Made by a program: the position numbers and the translations under genes | Shown: in pieces, positions 35,601-50,556 of the stretch | How positions within the stretch are numbered: position 1 is the stretch's first letter | How the letters are laid out: every line of letters starts with the position of its first letter | Source: Rhexocercosporidium sp. MPI-PUGE-AT-0058 | Lineage: Eukaryota > Ascomycota > Leotiomycetes > Helotiales | Direction of reading: 5' to 3' | NCBI GenBank assembly: GCA_020746875.1 | Contig: JAGTJL010000037.1 | Span: 62,001 to 126,000 of the forward strand | DNA: 64,000 nucleotides | Notes under the pieces: model-generated | Told to the model about the DNA's origin: nothing | What the model saw: only the letters and a program-made list of their open reading frames with translations | The model's database searches: none

Positions 35601-37899
35601 GCTTTATACCGAATATTGTAATATGCTTAATATAATCTTATAAAGATTATTTGAGGATTATAAGTTACTTTTTGAGGTCTTTAATTAAAATAAAATCTTT
35701 AAGTAAAAGAAGCTCTTTCCGCTGAATATAGACTTTAAGTCGCTTTCGTCGTGACTTCTCGTCTTTACTTGCTTATTTAATTCTTATATAAAAAGCATTC
35801 TTTGCTTTATTAATCGCTATATTAAGCCCCTCTTTATTTTTCGTAAAGCTTTGCTTAATTCTTTTTTATTTTTTATTTTAATTTTCTCTCGAAGATTATT
35901 TATTATAAAAGCTCCTTTTCTTTTTTATATATTCTTTACGAAGTTCTCTTTTATTTACTATTAGCCTTAATCTTCTTTTATAACGTAAAATACTTTAAAG
36001 TAATTAAATATACTTTATATAATTATTTAATTCCTTTTTTAATAATATTTTTAAATATAATAAAAATATTGATTCTTAAGAAAAGCTATATATAATTCTT
36101 TAGCTTATATTAATATAATAATAAATTCTTTAGTAAAATAGTTAACTCGTGTTTTTAATTCGTTTATATTTAAAATATTCCGTGCTTATTTAATCTTATA
36201 CTTATTTATAGCGAATTCTAGCTTTATAAATTACTTCCGAACTTCATCTTCTATATATATATTAAGTCGTGCGTATATAATAGGCTTCGTTTTAGTCGTA
36301 TAAAGCTTAGCGTAATTCTTTAACTAATTCTGAAAGTATCGTTATATAAGAAGCTTTTGATTTGAAAATTAAGTTTATCATTATTAATAAAAATACGTAT
36401 AAAATATAATAATATATTTGCTTTAAGTAGTAGATTATAATATAAATTATATTATACGTCGCACTTAAGTCGATTTCTTATTAACTTAAGCAATATTATA
36501 TAATTATTTAATCTTACGTATTATTTAATACTTTATTTATTTTATTATTCGTATTAAACGTCCTTTACGAATTCCGCATTTAATTCTTTAGCTTATTAAT
36601 AAACTTCTTTAAGGAATCCTTTTTAATAAAATATATTTATGCCGTAGTAATTAATTACTCGATAAGATAAGTAATTTTCCATTCGCAGGCCTTTATAAAA
36701 GCATTATTATAATTTAATTTAATAATATGTTTAAAGTAATAATTCATAATTAATTACTCTTTAATAAATAAAAGAGAGACGTAATTCCTTTATTAAAGGT
36801 TCCTTATTTTAGATTAAGTAAGAGTTATAATTTTATTAAAGATAATATTATATAAGAGTCTTAATTAAAAATTTATATATAAGGAAATATAATTTACGCG
36901 TAAAATCCTTTGTAACGCAATCTAGCGCGAGACACTCGCTTTCGCGGGACACTCGCTTCCCCGACTGTAAGCGAGTCCCCGAGCAAACAGGAGGTGAACC
37001 GGCTATTATATTTTATTGTTAATTAATTAGAATCGCTTTAATAGCCGGGATATTAAATTTTTAAAATTAAAGCTTAATAAATTTAAAGTAAGCGTTATTA
37101 ACACGTATAAAATTAACGTAGATTTACTTTTTAATCTTAAGAATAAGATTCCGGGTCAAAATTCGCTTTATTTAAAATTATCCGAGTATTTTATAATCTC
37201 CTTAAAGAACTAAAGGCTATTAAGCGAAACTCTTGATTTATATATACGTAAATCTACGGCTAATAAACTCTTAAGTAAATATTTAATTAGTTAATTTATC
37301 TTTTAATACCGTAAGTAACTTTTGTAAATAATTAGCGGCTTTTTAGTACGACGATACGGTTATAGCACGATTATGAAAAGTAAACTTTAAAATCTCTTAC
37401 TCTAACGATACCTTTCGCGTAAACCTATTATTTATTATCTCCTTAAAGGCGCTTTAAATATTAGCTTCTGTATATTAACGCTTTATAATTAAGATAATTT
37501 AAATTCTAAATTTTAAAAGAATTAATTAAGAATTAAAAAGGTTAATAATTATTTGAGTAAAGAAGTACGAGGGGCGGTGAGATTAAGCAAGGTGTCCGTA
37601 AACTAAGGGTGGTCGGAATAGTAAGGCTAGACGTTATTTAAGAGTCCGTTAAATCGATAATAATTAATAATAAATAAATTTATTAAGTCTCGCGCTATTA
37701 TTATAAAGAAATAAGGAATAAAAGTGTATTTCTTAATTAAATAGTTTATAATTATTAATACGGCGTTATATTCGTATTTGTCTTTCGGCTAGTTCTTGAA
37801 TTTATAATTAAGTATTAAAAAAGTCGGTTTAGTATAAGTAAGGAATATAAAAAACTAAAAGTCTTATCTTTTAAATAATTAGCTTTTTTAAAATATATA

Positions 37900-38130
37900 A
37901 TTATTATTATAGAACTGTGTGATATCTGCGAGTGTTCGAGGCCAGAAGTATTTAAGTCGGAGTAATGCGTACTTTTTAATCTTATTAAAGTAAGCAGTCG
38001 ATACTTAATCGTAGTATTCTTAGATAAGTCGGGTACGTAAGTATTATAAGTCCGGTATTAGTAGTCGGTGTTTGTAAAGTAAGAGTCCGTATAAACGTAA
38101 CTTATATAAGTTATTTTTATTATCTTGTGC
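37900..38130 (-). pseudogene. Gypsy integrase zinc finger (H2C2) remnant
   Basis: The minus strand reads LYGLLLYKHRLLIPD, YLRTRLI, VSTAYFNKIKKYALLRLKYF and WPRTLADITQFY, interrupted by TAA and related stops. This is the start of the gypsy integrase, normally RLWVPD, LR..LI.E.H, HPG..KT...L...Y.WP. The first histidine position is a tyrosine-like TAC/TAT, consistent with C-to-T change. The integrase core should continue left, but I could trace it only loosely to about 36.5 kb. Confidence 0.7.
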
Positions 38131-38329
38131 TTTTTATTATAAAAGTTTTAATATTTCCCTAATCGGATTTACGTGTAAAAAGTTTGCTATTACGTTAACT
38201 TATAAATTTAAGTTATTAATATTTATAAGGGAAAGCGAAAAAATCGTCTTTTTCAGCTTTATTAATAAATTTAACTAAACGAGGGTTTAGTTAATCTAGT
38301 CGTAAGAGAGTGCGGTTGCGCAGCTCTTC

Positions 38330-39160
38330 TTTTAACTTATTTTATAAAGTAACGTCTTACGTTTTACGAGATAAAGCGTTTATAATAGCGTTTTATTTGT
38401 CGAGCCGATATATAATTATAAAATAAAATTCGGATAAAGACTTAGCTTAGCAAGCTTATCTGCCGGTGAGTTGCTTTATAATTATTAAGTATTTTAAAAT
38501 ATGATAGTCGGAGAAGATTTAAAAGCGTTACTGTCTCTAATAGCTAATGAGTTCGGCTTTTTAATAAATTAATAATCGTATAATAGTTAATATTTTTTTT
38601 ATTATAAATATTATAATTCAGCTCGGCTAGTCTTATAGTCCTTAAGAAAAACTTTACCGAGTATTAACTCGTTTTTATACTTCTATAAGAAGGGTATTAA
38701 TTAATACTTCGTTTAAAGCGTTAGTCTCGATTTTAATTTCTAATTTAAGGTAATAATATTATAAGACGTCAAAAGAGAATAAGATATCTTTAAGACTTTA
38801 AAATACTTAAAGTTTAATTAGATTTATTTTAAAGATTTCGGACTTACGAGTGACTTCTTATAAGAGTTAATTATTTAATTATAATCTTTAATAAATCGTC
38901 AGTAAAAGTTGTAGAACTTTAAGAAAGATTAAACTTTAAGAATTATTTTAAGAAGTTTTTAATTCTATAATAATTCTAACCTTTTTATATTAATTTTAAT
39001 GCTATTAGTAGTTATAATATAACTTAAGAACTTTGCCCTTTTTTTTTTTTATAAAAAACTTATATTTTTTAATATCTGTAAAAAAGCGGTAAGTTTTTAA
39101 ACGTTTAAATATCTTACGGACATGCTTCTCGTGTTTTAGTAAATCTTTTAAGAATATAAT
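38330..39160 (-). pseudogene. Gypsy reverse transcriptase (second part) and RNase H remnant
   Basis: From 39160 leftward the minus strand reads VIIFLKDLLKHEKHVRKIFK and RLKTYRFFTDIKKYKFF, the palm end and thumb of gypsy reverse transcriptase. Further left are ETNALNEVL (expected ETDAS at the RNase H catalytic start) and YRLDK*NAIINALSRKT (expected YRPGKQNAIADALSR), which ends RNase H. Glutamine-to-stop changes dominate. The right edge coincides exactly with the copia insertion, and the missing upstream part of the same domain resumes at 51776. Confidence 0.78.
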
Positions 39161-39165
39161 AACGT

Positions 39166-39354
39166 TATCGGACAGAAGTGGAGCAGGCTTTTAGTAGTTC
39201 AAGAGCTCTACGATTAACGTAAAGAATAAAAGTTTAAAAGATATATTAAAATAAGCGTTACTTTTTATAAAAAAGGATTATAACCTAAGTATATATACAC
39301 GTAAGTGCTTACGAGAGTATATATATAACTAATAGACTACGCTAAAGCGCGATA
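39166..39354 (-). repeat. Copia LTR, left
   Basis: 189 bp, starting TATCGGACAG and ending GCGCGATA. Preceded by target duplication AACGT at 39161-39165. Confidence 0.85.
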
Positions 39355-42300
39355 TACTCTTATAATAAAGCTCTATTATATATATAAGCCTTATTATTTA
39401 AAAGCGCATAAGTAATCGAAAGATATAATATAAGCTCTTTAAGTATATATATTAATTTTTAATAAAAGCATAGCGCTAAGTAATAAATTAATACTTTTAG
39501 GATATTATAATAAATAAAGATATTAATACACGTTTTAAAGATATAATATACGAGGACTTTATATATTAATATAAGTAATTTATTAAGCAATTAATATTAA
39601 TAGTAAATAAGAATATTAACACGTATTTAAATTATATAAAATTAAATAAATAAGATTTAAAAATATATTTAAGCTATAATAATTAAGTAAACAAGATTTT
39701 AATTATTATATTTAACGTATGTAAATCGCAGGTTTTAAAAGTAAGGTTAAAGTAAGGTTTAATTTATAATTAAAATCTCGTGTCGTCCTGTTTAATTATT
39801 AAGTTATTAAATTATAATTAATAAATTTAGTCTTTTTAAAGTAATTACTATATATAATAGGAAGCTATAACGGTATATGCTAGCTTCTTATTAGCTTATA
39901 TAATACGCCGCCTCCCGGGTTAATAAGTTTATTATTAATTTAAGCGTCCCGTACCGCAGTAGCGCGATCACAATTACCCTCAGGAATATATATATATCGA
40001 CCTTCGTATTATTATAATTAACCTTTACTTAATATTAACGTATTTTATACTCGCGTACTTACTTACTTATTTTATTTTTTTATTTTTTAATCTTTTACCT
40101 CTTTTAGTAAATTCTCTTTAATTATTAATTATATTTCTTAAAGCTTTTAGAATAGCAATTACGCGTATTAATAATCAAATCGCAGCTCGTTAAGTAAGTT
40201 TTTCTTTAATTTAATTTTTTAACTTTATTTTTAAATAACCTTAATACTATTAAATTAATCGTTAATAATTATATTATAAGATTTTAAAAATAAGTTTAAT
40301 AATTAAAAAGTATTTAATAATAAACTAATTAATAATCTTTTTAATAATCTTCTTTTTATTTATTTAATCGTCAGAATAAATCCTGAAAATAATTAATAAT
40401 ATTTTTCTTCGCGTGAAAATGAGATTACGCTTATTAATAACTTTAATAATAAGCTAATTCTCCCTCGATCTTCTTGTATTAAGCTAAGCTTATTATTTAA
40501 AAAGACTTTTACGCGTTCTTTTAATATTTTACTATTATTAATTATATTAAATAAAAGCGTTATTATATTAAATAAATATAGCTTTTAATATATTTCTTTT
40601 ACTTTACGCGTCTCGCGTTTTAATTCGATTCCTTTTCTTACCTTTCTTTTTACTTTTAAGATTCGCATTCGTTTTTTATTAACTTTAAAAAAGCGTAAAT
40701 CGTCTCGTATTTTATTTAAGCCTCACTCTCTTATTAAGCGCGCTTAAGGTATATATATATATTATTTTAAAGCTTACTTTTTATTAATAACTTATTTTAT
40801 TTATATTAATTAAGATTTAAAAAAAGAGTTTGCAAATCTTTATTTATTATATATTTACGCTATTATACGTAGCCGTAGTAATCGTGGATATTATTTCGCT
40901 AATACTCTCGCTATTAAAAGCCGATGCTATAAGTATACCTTTAGTTATAAGTATAATTCCGCTACAGGAGATATACTTAAATATAATAAAAGATTAATTA
41001 TAATTATAAATTTTAATAATAAAAAAGTATAATAATCGTATTATAATTAATTAATTGAGTATTTTATTAATAAATTCACAAAGTATTAAAAAGTATAAAA
41101 TTACTTTAAAAGCTTTAATAAAAGACTTAGCGAGTAATAAGGAGTCTAATAAGAATATAAAATTAAATCGTCTAATGCGCTCTTAAAAGTTAAGTCTAAA
41201 GCGTAATAAGAAAGATAATTTTAATAATAATATTAATATTAATACGGGATTTTTAATAGAATTTAGTAATTTTATATAAAGTTTAGAAAAATTCGCGAAA
41301 GTCTTAAAGATAATTACTCGCTAATTTAAGCTTAAGTAAATTCTTTTTGCGCTTTTAATAAATTATTTATAAGCTCGGACTGAATTTAAATAGACTTTAT
41401 TTAAGCTTAAGCCGGATTTAAATAATCTTTACTTAAATTTAAGCTAAATTTAAGTGGACTTTGCTTAAGCTCGGGCTGGATTTTGCGTTTATTTTCGGCG
41501 TTTTTAAAGCGCGAATATTTAAAATATTAAATTAAAAAAGTTTTATAAATAAAAAATCGCATAAAAATATTCTTAATATACTTTTAATAAATATATTTAA
41601 AACTCTTTAACTTAAGATCGGTAATTATTAAAGTTTAAAAATACTTTAAAAAACTCAAATTTCTAGCGAGATAAATTCTTTATAAGCTTATTAGTAAGTA
41701 TATTAACGGTTAAAAAATATATTATTTTAAATAATCTATAAGTATACTCTTACTTAAGTTATATATTTTAAATATTTATATAATAAAGCTTAATAATAAT
41801 CTTTTTAATATTATTTATAATTAATTTAATCGTTTATTAATTATTATAAAAGATCTTTTAAATCTTATTAATATTAAAAGCTAAGTTTTAAAAGAATCGT
41901 TAAAAAGCTATAACTTCTTTTTTTGTATATTTTAATATTAATAGTTTCGTTTTAGAAATCGACGTAATAATCGTAAATTATTTTAATACTTTTTAAATTA
42001 TTAACTTACTAAATAATAAAATTATATAATTTTAAAATAACTTCCGAATTTTAATATTATTCGCGAAAGATATATTTAAAGTAATATAAAACGCTCTCTC
42101 TTAATTACTTTTATATATAATATTTAAAAAGCGCGTATTAAATAAGTAACAAATAAATTAATATATAATTATAAAGTACTTTAAACTAAGATTTATCGCG
42201 AATTATAAAAGCTAAGCGTTCGTAAAAGCTACGTCTAGTCTTATAACGATCGTTATATATAATAACTAATTTAATTCTTTTTTAATAAGCTTTAATATAT

Positions 42301-42571
42301 TTCTTTAAAGCTTATCTTTTATACTTAATAAAATCGATTTAAAAGAGCGGTATTATAAGATACTTCTTATTAGCTTATTTAAATTTTCGAGTAATCTTCT
42401 TAATATATTAATTATAAATTAAGAAAATAATCTTACGCTTTCTATTACGTATTATTTTAATCCTTAGGAATTATTTAATATTTTTAAGATTATATATATT
42501 ATACGCTTAATTTAGTCGCTTAATAAAATCCTGTCCGAGCTTTAAGTTATTTCGGTAATAAAGTATTTAAA

Positions 42572-42870
42572 TATTATTTATATAAAAGAAAATAAGGATT
42601 TTATAAATAAGGTCTGTAAATATATACGGTTCCTCCGAATATAAAATTAGCTTTAAATCTATTAATATTTTATTAATATATTTATATTATAAGTATAAAG
42701 AGTCACGCATCCCGTAAAAAGCGCGATTAACTTATAATATATATTTAAGCTTATTAAAACCTAAAGGGAATTTATAATATATAATTTCGCCGTTTATATC
42801 CCGAAGAGCGTTAATAAACGTATTAATTACGTCGAAGCACTTGACTTCTAAGTTAAAATAAACTGCAAGC
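42572..42870 (-). pseudogene. Copia reverse transcriptase remnant, left copy
   Basis: The minus strand reads LAVYFNLEVKCFDVINTFIN then ALRDINGE, the start of the copia palm domain (normally FDVVNAFLNA.RD). Position and order match the better-preserved right copy at 46822-47118. Fewer changes are seen in this N-terminal part than in the right copy. Confidence 0.75.
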
Positions 42871-43561
42871 GCTATAATAATTCGAAAGGATTTAATTAAG
42901 AGCGTGCTAGCGTATATAAAGATAATCGTTAATTTACTTTAAAGATTACTTTATATAATAATTCGGGATTTATATCTTAAAATATATCCTTTTAAATCTA
43001 GCTTATACTTAAAGACTTATATAAGCGGGATAAGTATTAAAATAATACTTAAATTAAATATTTCTAAGCTTTAGCAATTTTATTTATTTATTATTTTTAT
43101 TTTTAAACTCGTATCTTCTTTAAATTACTTTTTTATTAAATAATTCTTAAGATTACTTTATTATTTTAATTTAAATAAAAGATTTTAGATTTTTAAAAGT
43201 AAAATCTTTTTTTTTAATAATTAACAGCTTAATTATATTATTATTATAATTACTTAATATATAATTTTCGTTAAATCTCGAAGATTATTTTATTCTTTTA
43301 ATAATATATATTAATTAAATATAAGCTCTTAAAATATTTAATCGATTTCGGACCGAAGATTATTATATTAATCGAGGATTTAAGTACTTTCGAGATTAAG
43401 CTTATTCTTAAGCTTAAAGTTATCTTTATCGAGGCGTATTTATTTAAAAATAATTATAAATATTATAAATATTTTATTACTTTAATTCTTTTATAATTTT
43501 CTTCTTTTCTTTTTACTTTTAATTAACTTTTTTATTTTTGCCGAGCTTTTAATAAATATAT

Positions 43562-43750
43562 TATCGGACAGAAGTGGAGCAGGCTTTTAGTAGTTTAAGA
43601 GTTTTACGATTAACGTGAAAAGTAAGGGCTTAAAAAATATATTAAAGTAAGCGTTATCTTTTATAAAAAAGGATTATAACCCGAGTATATATATACGTAA
43701 GTACTTACGAGAGTATATATATAACTAATAAACTACGTTAAGGCGTGATA
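43562..43750 (-). repeat. Copia LTR, internal
   Basis: 189 bp, starting TATCGGACAG, 4396 bp after the left LTR. It has no AACGT duplication on either side, so it was created by recombination within or between elements, not by an independent insertion. Confidence 0.85.
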
Positions 43751-46700
43751 TACTCTTATAATAAAGCTCTATTATATAAATAAGCCTTATTATTTAAAGG
43801 CGTATAAGTAGTCGAGAGATATAATATAAGTTCCTTAAGTATATATATTAATTCTTAATAAAAGCATAGCGTTAAATAATAAATTAATATTCTTAAGATA
43901 TTATAATAAATAAAAATATTAATACGCGCTTTAAAGATATAATATATAAGAACTTTATATATTAATATAAGCAGTCTATTAAGTAATTAATATTAATAAT
44001 AAATAAGAATATAAACACGTATTTAAATTATATATAATTAAATAAATAAGATTTAAAAATATAATTAAGCTATAATAATTAAGTAAACAAAATCTTAATT
44101 ATTATATTTAACGCGTGTAAATCGCAGGTTTTAAATATAAGGTTAAAATAAGGTTTAGTTTATAATTAAGATTTTGTGCCGTCTCGTTTAATTATTAAGT
44201 TATTAAGTTATAATTAGTGAATTTAATCCTTTTAAAGTGATTATTATATATAATAAGAAGCCGTAACGGTATATGCCAGCTTCTTATTAACTTATATAAT
44301 GCGCCGCCTCCTGGGTTAATAGGTTTATTATTAATTTAAGCGTCTTATATTATAGTAGCGCGATTACGATTACTTTTAAGAATATATATATATTAACTTT
44401 TATATTATTATAATTAATTTTTACTTAATATTAACGCACTTTATATTCGTATGCTTGCTTGCTTACTTATTTCTTTCTTTTATTTTTTAATTTTTTATTT
44501 CTTTTAGTAAATTCTTTTTAATTATTAGTTATATCTTTTAAAGCTTTTAGAGTAGCGATTGCGCGTATTAATAATTAAATCGTAGCTCGTTAAGTAAGTT
44601 TTTTTTTAATTTATTTTTTTAATTTTATTTTTAAATGACTTTAGCACTATTAAATTAATTATTAATAATTATATTATAAGATTTTAAAGATAAGTTTAAT
44701 GACTAAGAAATATCTAATAATAAGCTTATTAATAAGCTTTTTAATAATTTTCCTCTTACTTATTTAGTCGTTAAAATAAATCTTAAAAATAATTAATAAT
44801 ATTTTTTTTTATATAAAAATGAAATTGCGCTTATTAATAACTTTAATAATAAGTTAATTCTCCCTCGATCTTCTTATATTAAGTTAAACTTATTATTTAA
44901 GAAGACTTTTACGCGTTCTTTTAATGCTTTATTATTATTAATTATATTAAATAAAAGCGTTATTATATTAAATGAAAATAACTTTTAATATACTCTTTTT
45001 ACTTTACGTATCTTACGTTTTAATTCGACTCCCTTTCTTACTCCTCTTTTTGCTTTTAAGACTCGCACTTATTCTTTATTAACTTTAAAGAAACGCAAAT
45101 CGTCTTGTATTTTATTTAAGCCTCGCTTTTTTGTCAAGCGCGCTCGAGGTATATATATATTATTTTAAAGCTTACTTCTTATTAATAATTTATTTTATTT
45201 ATATTAATTAAGATTTAGGAAAAGAGTTTACGAATCTTTATTTATTATATATTCGCGCTATTATTCGTGGCCGTAATAATTATGGATATTACTTCGCTAA
45301 TACTTTCGCTATTAAAAGTCGATGCTATAACTGCACTTTTAATTATAAGTGCGATTCCGCTACGGGAGATATATTTAAGTATAATAAAAAATTAATTATA
45401 ATTATAGACTTTAATAATAAAAAGGTATAATAATTATATTATAATTAATCGAGCATTTTACTGACCGTTTCATAAAGTATTAAAAAGTATAAAACTACCT
45501 TAAAAGCCTTAATAAAAGACTTAGCAAGTAATAATAAGTTTAATAAAAATATAAAATTAAATCTTTCGGTGCGCTTTTAAAAGTTAAGTCTAAAGCGTAA
45601 TAAAAAGAATAACTTTAATAATAATATTAATATTAATGCGAGATCTTTAGCGGAGTTTAATAATTTTATATAAGGTTTAGAGAAGTTCGCGAAGGTCTTA
45701 AAGATAATAGTTATTTATTAATTTAAACTTAAGTAAATTTTTTTGCGCTTTTAATAAATTATTTATAAGCTTAAACTGAATTTAAACGGACTTTACTTAA
45801 GCTCGGGCCGGATTTAAATAATCTTTACTTAAGCTTAAGCTAGATTTAAGTAGACTTTGCTTAAGCTTAGGCTAGATTTCGCGTTTACGTTCGGCGTTTT
45901 TAAAGTATAAATACTTAAAATATTAAATTAAAAAAGTTTATTAATAAGTATATTAGCAATTAAAAAATATATTACTTTAAATGATTTACGAGTATACTTT
46001 TGTTTAAGTTATATATTTTAAATATTTATATAGCGAAGCTTAGTAATAATCCTTTTAATATTATTTATAATTAGTTTAATTGTTTATTAATTATTATAGA
46101 AGATTTCTTAAGTTTCGCCGATATTAAGAGTTAAGTTTTAAAAGAATCGTTAAAAAGCTATGGCTTTTTTTTTAATATATTTTAATATTAGTAATTTTAT
46201 TTTAATAGTCGACGTAATAATTATAAATTGTCTTAATACTTTTTAAATTATTAGCTTATTAAATAATAAGATTATATAATCTTAAAATAACTTTTGAGTT
46301 TTAACGTTATTCGCGAAAGATATATTTAAAGTAATATAAAGCGTTCTTTTTTAATTACTTTTATATATAATGCCTAAAAAGCGCGTATTAAATAAGTAGT
46401 AAATAAATTAATATATAATTATGAAATACTTTAGACTAAGATTTGTCGCGAACTATAAGAACTAGGCAATTATAAAGACTATATCTAGTCTTATAACGAT
46501 TACTATATATAATACCGACTTAATTCTCTCTTAATAAGCTTTAATATATTTCTTTAAAGTTTATCTTTTATATTTAATAAGATTAATTTAAGGGAGCGGT
46601 GTCATAAGACACCTCTTATTAACTTACTTAAACTTTTAAGTAATCTTTTTAATATATTAGCTATAAATTAAAGAAATAGTCTTACGCTTTTTATCGCGTA

Positions 46701-46821
46701 TTATTTTAATCCTTAAGAATTATTTAATATTTTTAAAATTATATATATTATACGCTTAATTTAGTCGCTTAATGAAATCTTATCCGAGCTTTAAGTCGTT
46801 TTAGTAATAGAGCACTTAAAT

Positions 46822-47118
46822 ATTATTTATATAAAAGAGAGTAAGGATTTTATAAGTAAAATCTGTGAATATATACGGTTTCTTTAAGTATAGAATTAAT
46901 CTTAAATTTATTAACGTTTTATTAATATATTTATATTATAAATACAAAGAGTCACGTATTCTATAGAGAGCGCGATTAACTCGTAATATATATTTAGGCT
47001 TATTAAAACCTAGAGGGAATTTATAATATACGGTTTCGTTATTTATATCCCGAAAAGCGTTAATAAACGTATTAATTACGTTAAAGTACTTAACTTTTAA
47101 GTTAAAATAAGTTGCGAG
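46822..47118 (-). pseudogene. Copia reverse transcriptase remnant, right copy
   Basis: The minus strand reads LATYFNLKVKYFNVINTFIN, then AFRDINNETVYYKFPLGF, ILRVNRALYRIRDSLYL and, after a stop, ending LFYINNI. It corresponds to the copia sequence FDVVNAFLNA.RD.....VY.ELP.GF, L...ALYGLRDSP.LW and FYVDDI. The catalytic YVDD is now Y-I-N-N, each Asp-to-Asn a G-to-A change. Dead by RIP. Confidence 0.82.
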
Positions 47119-48765
47119 CGTTATAGCGATTTAAAAGGATTTAATTAAAAGCGTATTAATATATATAAAGACAATCGTTAATTTACTTTAGAAATTACTT
47201 TATATAATAATTCGGGATTTATATTTTAAAATATATTCCTTTAGATTTAGTTTATACTTAAAAACTTATATAAGCGGGATAAGTATTAATATAATATTTA
47301 AATTAAATACTTTTAAGGTTTAATAACTTTGTTTATTTATTATCCTTATCTTTAGGCTTATATCTTTTTTAAATCACTTTTTTATTAAGTAATTCTTAAG
47401 ATTACTTTATTATTTTAATTTAAGTAAAAGATTTTAAACTTTAATTTTTAAAAGTAAAATCTTTTTTTTTAATAATTAACGGCTTATTTATACTGTTATT
47501 ATAATTATATAATATATAATCTTTATTAAATCTCGAAGATTATTTTATTCTTTTAATAATATATATTAATTAAATATAAGCTTTTAAAGTATTTAATTAA
47601 TTTTAAATTAAAGATTATTATATTAATTAAGGATTTAATTACCCCCGAGATTAGGTTTACTTCCGAGCTTAAGGTTATTTTTATTAAGGCGTGTTTATTT
47701 AAAGATAATTATAAGTATTATAAATACTTTATTACTTTAATCTTTTTATAATTTTCTTCTTTTTCTTTTACTTTTAATTAACTTCTTTGCTTTTGCCGAG
47801 CTTTTAATAAGTGTACTTAATTTTAATTAAGCTTTTTCCGCTATAGTTTAAGAGCGTATTATTCTCGCTTATCTTATTTTTATTATTTAAGCACTTTATA
47901 TTTTAATTTAAGGATGCGATATTAAAATTATTACCGGAGACTCCTCTTATAATCGAGGTCTCGACGGTATTTAAATCTCGATACGTAATAATTAAGGCGG
48001 ATTCCGCGCTTAATCCTATAATACGTTCGAATCTCGATTAATAAGTTATATACTCTTACGCGAGTCGAATGCCTTTAAATCTTACTTTATACTTAAAATA
48101 GACTTTTAATTTAACGTATTCTTTTTTAACTTTTTACTTTATTTAAAAAGGCTTTTTAAAATAAGAGTATATTCTAGAGTTAAAAGTCTATTTATTATAT
48201 TTAAGTTATTAATATATTCTTTTACTTTTAAGTTTTAACTTTTAAAGCTTTTAATTAATTTTTAAATTCGTTTAATATATAATTAAAGTAAGTCTTTACT
48301 TAAGAGATTCGTATTATTTTCCTTAATAATTATATTTTTAATAATATTCTTAATAATTTTAACTTAGTTTATAATAAATTTATTCTCTTCGATAAAATCG
48401 CAAATAAACCGGGCTTTTTAAATCGTAATCTTTATTTCTTTACTTAAAGTAATATAAAAGTTATTTTCGTTAAAGCGCACGTTACACGTAATAATTATTT
48501 TATTAAGACGTAACATTTAAATCCTATAAATATTAAAAGCGTAAAAACTTATAAAATATCTAATATACACACGCGTAATTGTTTTAAACGCTCTTTTATT
48601 TTGTTTTTTAACTTTCTTTATTATTAATAAGTACGCTTTATAATTATATATATAAATCTTATTTTAATTTAATTTAAAATTTATAATAAGTCTTATAATA
48701 AACGCTAAGTCATATTACCGAAAATAGTTTTAAAACTACTTATCGTTAACTTTAATAAGTGACAG

Positions 48766-48930
48766 CTAGTTATTTACTTGCCTTAGGCTTTTATTATATA
48801 AATAAATCTCTACGAGTATATATTTAATGCTTAAATTCACGGGGAGATTAGCTAATAGTCTTATTTTAATGCCTTTATTAATTACTTTTTGACCAGCTCG
48901 TTCAGCTCCGCTATTTAATTTATAAATTGC
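48766..48930 (-). pseudogene. Copia integrase remnant (end of catalytic core)
   Basis: The minus strand reads AIYKLNSGAERAGQKVINKG, then IKIRLLANLPVNLSI and YLYNKS. This matches the copia integrase segment around the catalytic glutamate and following helix (E..GG....RAR.MRI.A.LP..LWPE....A.YL.NRTP). The catalytic glutamate lies in the GAERAG stretch. Confidence 0.72.
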
Positions 48931-50556
48931 CGTTAATAAAAGCTCGAGGTTAATTCCGAGCTCATTAGCTTATTTCTTATATTTTATAAATCTTCGAATT
49001 ATAATGACTGCTTTTTTTTAATTATACTTAAATTTATATATTAAGAGTCTAAATTGCTTTCGAACCTAAGCTTTAAAGCTCTTAATATATTAAAACACTT
49101 CATTATATTCTTTTATTTATAATATATAATTAACGAGTAAGCCGTTATATTCGCATTTAAGCACAAAGAGCTAAAAATAATTACTTTAGTATTTTAAATA
49201 ATTAAATAAATCTTAAGTGACTTTTTAAAATAGTTTAAGAGATTTCCTTTTCGGTAAACGCTTAAAGATTACTTAAGTAATATAAGTTAAAGTATATTAC
49301 TCGTACTTAATTTTTCTTATTATTTTAATAATTTTAATACTTTTCGTCGTATTTATTAATTTCCTTAAAATATTTGGGCTTAAATAGCCTACTTATAAAT
49401 ATTAAATACACTTTAAGTTTATTTTAGGGTGCTTATAATCTTTAGATAGTTTATACGGCTTATTTACTTTTTTAGAAAGCGTTAGAAACATTATAATTTT
49501 TATAGCGCTTAAGAATATGTTATAAATGCTTAAAAAGTAAATTAAACGTGGCTTATATTTAAAGAAAACGAGGTTCTGTTTACGTTTTAACTGTCGTATT
49601 ATATAGTGTTCTTTAATTAATAAGCCTTTTTCGTTTCATTTTAAAGTGTAGTCCATATTATAAAACTAAAGACTAGTCTTATAAAGACAAGCTTTAAAAA
49701 TAATATTAATATAAAAGATTTCTATAATTACGACGTCGTAAAGCGTAAAATTAAATGATTTTTTATTTAAACCTTTAAGTACTCTTTTTATAACTTAAGT
49801 TCCGCGCTTAATAATAGGCAATTAAGAGCTCTTATACTTAATTAAATCTTTAAGAGTAAATTTTATAAAAGATCTTTTTAATAATATTAAACGATTATTA
49901 ATTAAATTAGTCGCTTTATAATTGTTTAATAAAGTAAAGTTTAATAAAGAATAAGGTGAATTCTAAAGGGAGTATATACCCGTAATTAAATGCTCGGCTA
50001 AATTAAATAAAAGCATTAGGTATACGTAGGTCCCGCTTATTCTTTCTTTATTTAATAAGTTTCCGAGAAAAGTAAACTTCTTCTTATTTAATTTATTAAA
50101 TTCTTACTTATTTAATTTTATTAAGAAATCTTTTATTAATTAAAAGAAAGGCTTGTCCGAGCTTATTTACCCGTGAAGAGCTTTTTATTATAATATAATA
50201 AATTACTACCAGATTTTATTATAATATTAATTATTTATTTTTAAGTTTAAACGAGCTATTTTATTTTAATATTTAATAAATACTTTTTTATAAATTATTA
50301 TTTAAAAACGAATATAATTTAAAGAAAATTAATAATAAGTTTTATCTTTTAAATATAAATATGCTTTTTTTATAAATTTTCCTTTTATTTTGAATTAGTT
50401 TAATTTTTTATTATATAAATTAAAAGCTTTCGAGTCGGGTATTTTATTATTATTAAAGTGTAAATTAAAAATAAAAAAATAATTATATTTTAATTTTCTA
50501 TCGATAAGCTATTAATATTAGCGATCGATTTAATTAAAATAAAACAGCCGTGCGAG